Below, in pieces: positions 15,999-20,648 of a stretch of 20,648 bases of DNA. Within the stretch, counting starts at the first letter, position 1. Each line of letters starts with the position of its first letter. The translations under genes and the position numbers were made by a program. The notes under the pieces are model-generated. The model was not told the origin of the DNA and did no database searches. It saw nothing but the letters and a program-made list of their open reading frames with translations. The DNA is from Betaproteobacteria bacterium (lineage in GTDB: Bacteria > Pseudomonadota > Gammaproteobacteria > Burkholderiales > SG8-41), in contig JANYDM010000077.1 in NCBI GenBank assembly GCA_025363575.1, forward strand, positions 1 to 20,648, written 5' to 3'.

Positions 15999-17956
15999 AC
16001 GTCAGCCTCGACCTGGTCGCCTTTTTCTTCCATCCAGGAGCAGCGCGCTTCCGATTCGCGCTTGGACATCAGCATGTTGAACAGCGCGAGCGTGGCGTCG
16101 CGGTCTTCGATGCGCACCTGCAGCAGGCGCCGCGTATCGGGACACAGCGTGGTTTCCCACAACTGCTCGGGATTCATTTCGCCCAGGCCCTTGAAGCGCT
16201 GGATGCGGATCGACTCGATCTTGATGCCGTCGTCGCGCGCGCGGTCGAGCGTCGACTTGCGCTCCTCTTCGTCGAGCGCATAGAGCTTTTTCGCGGGGCG
16301 CTTGCCCTGCGCGGGGATGTCTATCTTGTAGAGCGGCGGGCTCGCGATATAAATGTTGCCGTTCTCGATCAGCTTCGGGAAATGGCGGTAAAAAAGCGTG
16401 AGCAGCAGCACCGAGATGTGCGCGCCGTCGACGTCGGCATCGGTCATCGATGCGATCTTGCCATAGCGCAATCCCGACAGATCGGGCTCCACGCCGGCTT
16501 CGTGCGGATCGACGCCGATGGCGACGGCGATATCGTGAATCTCGGCGTTCGAGAACAGCAGCTCGCGCTTGACCTCCCACGAGTTCAACGCCTTGCCGCG
16601 CATCTTGTAGATCGCCTGGAAGCGCTTGTCGCGCGCCTGCTTCGCCGAGCCGCCGGCCGAATCGCCCTCGACGAGGAACAGCTCGTTCTGCGCAAGGTCG
16701 GTCATTTCGCAGTCGGTGAGTTTCTCGGGCAGCATGACGACGCTGGACGATTTTTTGCGCTCGACCTTCTGCACCGAGCGCGAGCGCTCCACCGCCTGGC
16801 GGATGACGACTTCGGCGATCTTGCGGCCGAATTCGACGTGCGTGTTGAGCCACAGCTCGAACGGATCGCGCACCATGGTCGCCACCAGCTTGAAGGCGTC
16901 GCGGCTGGATAGTTTTTCCTTGGTCTGGCCATGGAACTGCGGCTCGAGCACTTTGGCGGACAAAAAGTAAATCGTTTTCGACCACAGGTCGTCCGACATC
17001 AGCTTGATGCCGCGCGGCATCATGTTGTGGTGCTCGGCGAACGCCTTCACCGCCTCGAAGATACCGTCGCGCAAACCGGATTCATGGGTGCCGCCAGCCG
17101 GCGTCGGTATGAGGTTCGCGTACGATTCGCCGTAGCCCTTGGCCTCATCCACCACCGCAAACGCCCAGCCCGCGCCCTCGCCCACCGCGTAGCCGTTCGC
17201 TTCCTTGACGTAATTCTCGCCGTCGAAGATTTCGCCAACCGGCTCGGCGCCCGCCAGCATATCCTTCAGGTAGCCCTTCATGCCTTCCGGGTAGCTCCAG
17301 GTCCGGCTGGTCGTCTCTTTCGCGCCTTCGATGTTGAGCGTGACTTTCACGCCCGGCAGCAGCACAGCCTTGGAGCGCACGATGCGTTCGAGATCGGGCA
17401 GCACGATTTTGGGCGAATCGAAATACTTCTTGTTGGGCCAGATGCGCAGCGACGAGCCCGTGTCCTTCGCAGGGAGGTTTTTGACCTTCTTCAGTTTCTG
17501 CGTGACGGCACCGTCTTCGAACACGATGCGGTGCAGCGCGCCTTCGCGCTTGATCTCGACTTCGAGTTTCTCGGACAGTGCGTTGGTGACCGACACGCCG
17601 ACGCCGTGCAGCCCGCCGGAAAATTTATACGCGGCGTCGGTGGCCGTCTTGGAAAACTTGGCGCCCGCGTGCAGCTCGGTAAACACGAGCTGCACGGTCG
17701 GAATTTTTTCAATCGGGTGGATGCCGACCGGAATCCCGCGGCCGTTGTCGGTCACCGTCACCGAGCCGTCGCGGTGCAACGTAACGTCTATCTGGTCGGC
17801 GTGCTCGCCGAATGCCTCGTCGGCGGCGTTGTCTATCGCCTCCTGGATGATATGCGTGGGATCGGTCGTGCGCGTGTACATCCCGGGCAGCCGCTGCACC
17901 GGTTCGATGCCGCGCAGCTTCTGGACCGAGCTTTCATCGTATTTCTTCACTGCCAT
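15995..17956 (-). CDS. parE: DNA topoisomerase IV subunit B
   Basis: A 653-residue ParE, the ATPase subunit partnering ParC. GHKL ATP-site features are [10 protein letters not shown] (39-48, with E39 and N43), [10 protein letters not shown] (69-78) and [10 protein letters not shown] (114-123). The TOPRIM domain shows [16 protein letters not shown] (428-443, E430) and [11 protein letters not shown] (504-514), and the C-terminus has [15 protein letters not shown] (586-600). Its length and TOPRIM sequence favour ParE over GyrB (no long insert). The start at 17956 is preferred to a TTG at 18016 because that TTG falls inside a probable promoter and the family begins [10 protein letters not shown]. 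It is followed by parC with a 4-base overlap, an operon that keeps subunit amounts balanced. Confidence 0.95.
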   Translation of the reverse strand: MAVKKYDESSVQKLRGIEPVQRLPGMYTRTTDPTHIIQEAIDNAADEAFGEHADQIDVTLHRDGSVTVTDNGRGIPVGIHPIEKIPTVQLVFTELHAGAKFSKTATDAAYKFSGGLHGVGVSVTNALSEKLEVEIKREGALHRIVFEDGAVTQKLKKVKNLPAKDTGSSLRIWPNKKYFDSPKIVLPDLERIVRSKAVLLPGVKVTLNIEGAKETTSRTWSYPEGMKGYLKDMLAGAEPVGEIFDGENYVKEANGYAVGEGAGWAFAVVDEAKGYGESYANLIPTPAGGTHESGLRDGIFEAVKAFAEHHNMMPRGIKLMSDDLWSKTIYFLSAKVLEPQFHGQTKEKLSSRDAFKLVATMVRDPFELWLNTHVEFGRKIAEVVIRQAVERSRSVQKVERKKSSSVVMLPEKLTDCEMTDLAQNELFLVEGDSAGGSAKQARDKRFQAIYKMRGKALNSWEVKRELLFSNAEIHDIAVAIGVDPHEAGVEPDLSGLRYGKIASMTDADVDGAHISVLLLTLFYRHFPKLIENGNIYIASPPLYKIDIPAQGKRPAKKLYALDEEERKSTLDRARDDGIKIESIRIQRFKGLGEMNPEQLWETTLCPDTRRLLQVRIEDRDATLALFNMLMSKRESEARCSWMEEKGDQVEADV

Positions 17957-17988
17957 TGCCGGGATAGCCTCGATGGGGATAAAACGCG

Positions 17989-18016
17989 ATTGTACCGCTT
18001 GACGGTAAATGTACAA
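17989..18016 (-). promoter_or_regulatory. Predicted parE promoter
   Basis: On the minus strand, TTGTAC (18011-18016) and TACAAT (17989-17994) are separated by 16 bases. The -10 matches TATAAT at 5 of 6 positions; the -35 is weak. The parE ATG lies about 33 bases further on. The overlap with the alternative TTG start supports the shorter ParE. Confidence 0.45.
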
Positions 18017-18147
18017 CCGCGAGCGCGGAATACTCCGACGTGCGCTTGACTTTGTCCGGGTCGCGGACAGTGCGGCGAAAAATTTCAGCCGCTCGCGTGA
18101 TTCAGCGAGACGAACGACACAGGTGCACCGGCCCGGCTATTCAGTCG

Positions 18148-18153
18148 TATACT
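18148..18153 (+). promoter_or_regulatory. Possible -10 element for the FmdB-type gene
   Basis: TATACT lies about 33 bases before the ATG at 18187 in the spacer shared with parE. It matches TATAAT at 5 of 6 positions. No convincing -35 is visible, so this is tentative. Confidence 0.3.
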
Positions 18154-18186
18154 TGCCGGCACCAACCATCTTTCGATTTGACGGCC

Positions 18187-18432
18187 ATGCCCATCTACGA
18201 ATATAAATGCGATTCCTGCCAGAGCGAATTCGAAAAAATCGTGCGCAGTTCTTCGCCCGCGACCGAATGCCCGAGCTGCCACGGCACTGATCTGCACAAA
18301 AAAGTGTCGACCTTCTCGGCCGTATCCAAATCGGCTTTCGGCGCGGTCTCCAGCTCCGCAACGCTTGACACGCTGCCGTCAGGTTGCCCGAGTTGCGGCG
18401 ACCCCGGCGGCCCGGGTTCCTGCCAGTACTAG
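18187..18432 (+). CDS. FmdB-family zinc-ribbon protein
   Basis: An 81-residue FmdB-type regulatory zinc-ribbon protein. It starts with the family signature MPIYEYKCDSC; the Cys pairs C8/C11 and C28/C31 form the predicted zinc ribbon. A Gly/Ser/Ala linker (about 41-65) leads to a second Cys group, C67, C70 and C79, in the tail CPSCGDPGGPGSCQY. No signal peptide is present. The family name comes from a putative regulator in formamidase clusters, but most members, including this one, have no proven function. The start at 18187 is fixed by the family N-terminus, though no clear Shine-Dalgarno site precedes it. It is divergent from parE and probably transcribed alone. Confidence 0.9.
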   Translation: MPIYEYKCDSCQSEFEKIVRSSSPATECPSCHGTDLHKKVSTFSAVSKSAFGAVSSSATLDTLPSGCPSCGDPGGPGSCQY

Positions 18433-18765
18433 CCGCATTAGGAAACGAGCTGCCGTATCCGGCGGCCTCCGCGCAGAACGGGGGCTCAGCATTGCGAATG
18501 CGCGGAAAGCCGTTCACGTCACAAATGGCTGCATCAACGTGATGCCGGGGTTTATAGACAACGTACTCTTACCCGAATTCCGCGGCGAATCGATAGTAGT
18601 CGTGCTGCCCGAGACGCAATGCGCGAGACTTTTTTCGCGATAGGCAGCAGCGAGCCGCTGCCTACAGCCGCGCGTTAACGGGCCACGACAACGGCCGGGT
18701 CGGCTATGCCGGCGGCATCTCGGCGCCGCCGGCGTTCCTCCTGTGCGATGTTTGCTACGAGCTTT
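18433..18765. other. Gene-free spacer with two perfect inverted repeats
   Basis: This 333-base spacer lies between the convergent FmdB and lipoprotein genes. I see no convincing gene. It holds TAGGCAGC (18641-18648) paired with GCTGCCTA (18657-18664), and GCCGGCGGC (18708-18716) paired with GCCGCCGGC (18725-18733), each with an 8-base loop. Neither is followed by a T run, so they are not standard intrinsic terminators, although they sit where both transcripts should end. Confidence 0.5.
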
Positions 18766-19083
18766 CTAGCCGCGATCTGCCTTGGCCACGCGTTCGGTTG
18801 ACATGTCTGACCTCGCCGGCGCCGGCGCACTCGCCACCGGGGTCGGCGCGGTGGTCGTCACTGGCGTTGCATCCGAACTCACGACAGGTGCGGGCGCGGT
18901 AGCCGGCGTGGTGACTTCCCTCGACTCCGACCTGCTCATGGTCGTATCGCGTTGCGTGTTCGCTACGCGGGCGTCTTCGTTACGCGACGATTTCGAGAAC
19001 ATATGTGAAGTCGAACTGCAACCTACTACCGTAACCACCGCAGCGGTGGCAACAGTCGAAACAATAATTTTTGCGGCATTCAT
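18766..19083 (-). CDS. Small outer-envelope lipoprotein, unknown function
   Basis: A 105-residue protein with a typical lipoprotein signal: Lys5, a hydrophobic stretch, then the lipobox VVGC with the modified Cys at 22, followed by SSTS. Without an Asp at position +2 it would be expected to go to the outer membrane. The mature part is short and low in complexity: Ser/Arg/Thr-rich to about residue 57, then Ala/Pro/Thr/Val-rich to about 93, so it is likely disordered. AGGAG with a 6-base spacer precedes the ATG at 19083. It is divergent from the beta/gamma-crystallin gene, also an envelope protein, and a promoter is predicted upstream. I do not recognise the family, and no function is proposed. 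Confidence 0.72.
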   Translation of the reverse strand: MNAAKIIVSTVATAAVVTVVGCSSTSHMFSKSSRNEDARVANTQRDTTMSRSESREVTTPATAPAPVVSSDATPVTTTAPTPVASAPAPARSDMSTERVAKADRG

Positions 19084-19397
19084 GATGGGCTCCTGACGAA
19101 AAGGTTGACGCGTCGCATCCGGTGAAAATATTTTTGGAGACGCTCGACTACCTTGCCAAAAGGGCTGGCTATATCAAATAGGGGTACGCTGATTTTCAAG
19201 TAGGCGTAAACCGCGAATGAGTCAGCGTGCGTAATGCCCGCCTCTGGGGATGGCAGCCCTGCGCGCGTCCGCGGGTAGGCCCTTGTCCTACGCTGCTTTG
19301 AGCTTAATACCCGCAAACGCGCCATGAATGCGGATGTCTCATACGGATGCCGGTTCGCATGAACCAGGCTTTTCTTACAGCTAAAAAGGAGTGATTC
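19084..19397. other. Divergent intergenic region between lipoprotein and crystallin-type genes
   Basis: This spacer of 314 bases holds the upstream regions of two divergent envelope-protein genes. A probable minus-strand promoter is listed separately. On the plus side, TTGTCC and TAATAC near 19285-19315 with a 16-base gap are a weak candidate promoter for the gene at 19398. AAAAAGGAG just before 19398 is a good ribosome binding site. No gene or RNA is evident. Confidence 0.4.
19130..19159 (-). promoter_or_regulatory. Predicted promoter for the lipoprotein gene
   Basis: On the minus strand, TTGGCA (19154-19159, 5 of 6 matches to TTGACA) and AAAAAT (19130-19135, 4 of 6 matches to TATAAT) are 18 bases apart. 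The lipoprotein ATG is about 47 bases downstream. Confidence 0.38.
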
Positions 19398-20189
19398 ATG
19401 AAAACGACAATGAAAAGTGCGCTGGCGGCGACCGCGTTGATTATTTCGGCGCAGGCGGCGGCAGATGTCACGTTCTACGAGCGCGAAAACTTTCGCGGGC
19501 AATCGTTCACGACCGACAGGTCGGTCGGCAATCTCGAGCGGTTCGGGTTCAGCGACCGCGCCTCATCGGCAGTCGTTAGGGGCGACCGCTACGAAGTCTG
19601 CGACGACGTTCGTTTCGGCGGGCGTTGCATGATCCTGCGTCCCGGAAACTATCCTTCGCTTGCCGCGATGGGCATGAACAACCGTATTTCGTCGATTCGG
19701 GACATCGAACGCGGTGCGCGTTTCGAAGACAATCGCTACGCGCCGGCCCCGGTCGCCGTCTACGAAAGACCGCGCGCCGACCGCTTGTACGAAGCAAACG
19801 TCACTTCGGTCCGCGCGGTCATGGCGGCCAACGAGCAACGTTGCTGGGTTGACAGGGAACAAGTCACCACCGAGCGCAGCCGTGTCCCGGGTGCAGTGAT
19901 TGGCGGCGTCATCGGCGGCGTTCTGGGCCACCAGATCGGCCGTGGCACGGGCAATGACGTGGCCACCGTCGGCGGCGTAGTGGGTGGCGCAGCAGTAGGC
20001 GCCAACGTGGGCCGCGACCGTGAGACCCGCTCGCAGGACGTGCAGCGCTGCGAAAACGTGCCGGGCAACGCGCGCACCGATTACTGGGACGTGGATTACA
20101 CCTTCCGCGGCCAGAGCCATCGGGCGCAGTTGAGCAACCCCCCGGGCGCCACTATCACCGTCGACGAGGCCGGCGAGCCGCGCTTGTAA
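19398..20189 (+). CDS. Exported beta/gamma-crystallin domain plus glycine-zipper protein
   Basis: A 263-residue exported protein (signal peptide about 1-22, ending in Ala-rich AQAAA). Residues 24-103 form a beta/gamma-crystallin-type Greek-key pair: VTFYERENFRGQSF, and later YEVCDDVRFGGRCMIL with C68 and C77. NNRISS (94-99) fits the family calcium-binding consensus (N/D-N/D-x-x-S/T-S), and SDRASS (52-57) nearly fits it. Residues 164-205 are a Gly-rich zipper (PGAVIGGVIGGVLGHQIGRG, then VGGVVGGAAVGANVG) like the 2TM glycine-zipper domains of envelope proteins. The last 55 residues hold C218 and may be a small beta domain. AAAAAGGAG precedes the ATG at good distance, and a strong terminator follows. 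Calcium binding and membrane insertion are inference. Confidence 0.85.
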   Translation: MKTTMKSALAATALIISAQAAADVTFYERENFRGQSFTTDRSVGNLERFGFSDRASSAVVRGDRYEVCDDVRFGGRCMILRPGNYPSLAAMGMNNRISSIRDIERGARFEDNRYAPAPVAVYERPRADRLYEANVTSVRAVMAANEQRCWVDREQVTTERSRVPGAVIGGVIGGVLGHQIGRGTGNDVATVGGVVGGAAVGANVGRDRETRSQDVQRCENVPGNARTDYWDVDYTFRGQSHRAQLSNPPGATITVDEAGEPRL

Positions 20190-20206
20190 TCGATACATTT
20201 TGTTTC

Positions 20207-20240
20207 AAACAAAACGGCCCCGCGGGGCCGTTTTGTTTTG
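20207..20240 (+). terminator. Strong bidirectional Rho-independent terminator
   Basis: AAAACGGCCCC (20211-20221) pairs perfectly with GGGGCCGTTTT (20224-20234) around a tiny loop, and A-rich and T-rich flanks extend the pairing on both sides. T-rich tracts follow the stem on both strands, so it can end both the crystallin-type gene (stop at 20189) and the convergent gene ending at 20259. Confidence 0.9.
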
Positions 20241-20258
20241 CACGCCGGACTGCGGAGG

Positions 20259-20648
20259 TCACGGCTGCGCGGGCTGCCTGATCGCGACAATTGCCTCCAT
20301 CACCTGCGCTATCGTATCGGGCTCGCGCGCGTTGAATTTTTCGCGCAGCCCCATGTCGACGACATCGACCAGCTTCGCGCGCGTCGCCTTCGTCATGCGC
20401 GACGAGGAACCCAGCGCGTTCAGCAGCGCCAGCGCATCGGCCATCTCGTGCACGCGCCGCGCGGAATGCACCGCCGTGCCGCACACGTAGCGCTTCATGT
20501 TTTGCGTGAACGGCCGCTCGTCGAAAGTCGCCGCGATGTCGGCCGCCGCCACTTCGAGCACACCATAGCGCTGCGCCGCCTCGAGCGACTCCATCAGCAC
20601 TGCCGACAGCCCTTTCATGCACACGCTGCGTATCAGCTTCATCGCGCT
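20259..20648 (-). CDS. C-terminal part of a 3-hydroxyisobutyrate-dehydrogenase-like NAD(P)-binding protein (DUF1932-type), cut by window edge
   Basis: The frame runs from 20259 past the right edge, so the N-terminal NAD(P)-binding Rossmann domain lies outside the window. The visible 129 codons begin SAMKLIRSVCMKGLSAVLM. In this family the Lys of such an SAxK segment is the catalytic Lys. The following helices (ESLEAAQRYGV, then MKRYVCGTAVHSARRVHEM) resemble the DUF1932 C-terminal domain of phosphogluconate/3-hydroxyisobutyrate-dehydrogenase-like oxidoreductases. It would oxidise a hydroxy acid with NAD(P), but the substrate is unknown. An internal ATG at 20642 should not be taken as the start, because homology continues upstream of it. 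It converges on the shared terminator. Confidence 0.78.
   Translation of the reverse strand, partial: SAMKLIRSVCMKGLSAVLMESLEAAQRYGVLEVAAADIAATFDERPFTQNMKRYVCGTAVHSARRVHEMADALALLNALGSSSRMTKATRAKLVDVVDMGLREKFNAREPDTIAQVMEAIVAIRQPAQP

Noticed and set aside
14241..16283. A 680-codon open frame on the plus strand opposite parC and the end of parE
   Set aside because: It is antisense to two certain genes; its composition (Arg, Ala, His, Asp, Val-rich) is what high-GC coding DNA gives on the opposite strand, and no family motif or ribosome binding site is seen.
18782..19096. A 104-codon plus-strand open frame opposite the small lipoprotein gene
   Set aside because: The minus-strand frame has a lipobox, signal peptide and good ribosome binding site; the plus-strand frame has none of these.
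20642..20648. Treating the ATG at 20642 as the start of a complete 127-residue protein
   Set aside because: The family's SAxK segment begins before this ATG and the frame stays open to the window edge, so the gene is a truncated view of a longer one.

Overview
The window looks like chromosome of a GC-rich betaproteobacterium, most likely Burkholderiales or a close relative. The reasons are five Bug/TctC-type solute-binding proteins within 10.5 kb (an expansion typical of that group), betaproteobacterial-type ParE/ParC with a 4-bp gene overlap, and GC-biased codon use throughout. This placement is inference from gene content; no rRNA or other taxonomic marker is present.

Layout. (1) 1-430: one small possible membrane protein. 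(2) 440-3322, minus strand: Bug protein - HpcH/HpaI aldolase - Bug protein, with the aldolase and the last Bug gene overlapping by 4 bp. (3) 3450-4256, plus: alpha/beta hydrolase, divergent from block 2. (4) 4293-5273, minus: third Bug protein. (5) 5364-8689, plus: a tight four-gene run of NHL beta-propeller, exported parallel beta-helix protein, YjbQ-family protein and fourth Bug protein, with gaps of 2, 16 and 14 bp. (6) 8699-9481, minus: zinc-ribbon membrane protein with an HEAGH motif. (7) 9560-10519, minus: fifth Bug protein. (8) 10624-11982, plus: MmgE/PrpD-family protein. (9) 12032-17956, minus: parE - parC - exported LVIVD-repeat protein - decayed copy of the parC 3' end. (10) 18187-20648: FmdB-type zinc ribbon, small lipoprotein, exported beta/gamma-crystallin plus glycine-zipper protein, a strong bidirectional terminator, and the C-terminal part of a 3-hydroxyisobutyrate-dehydrogenase-like protein cut by the window edge.

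Function. Blocks 2-8 read as an accessory catabolic neighbourhood. Periplasmic Bug proteins would capture small carboxylates; the aldolase, hydrolase and MmgE/PrpD protein could act on hydroxy- or oxo-acid substrates. No TctA/TctB membrane subunits are encoded here, so the Bug proteins would have to use a transporter elsewhere or act as sensors. Block 9 is core replication machinery (topoisomerase IV). Block 10 is mostly envelope-associated.

The most unusual observation is in block 9. The LVIVD gene lies between the intact parC 3' end and a second, diverged parC 3' end. The second copy carries a 52-codon deletion between 6-bp direct repeats and two small frameshifting deletions. It suggests that the LVIVD gene arrived by insertion or recombination at the parC 3' end, or that the region was duplicated. 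I found no CRISPR array, tRNA, rRNA, transposase or integrase.
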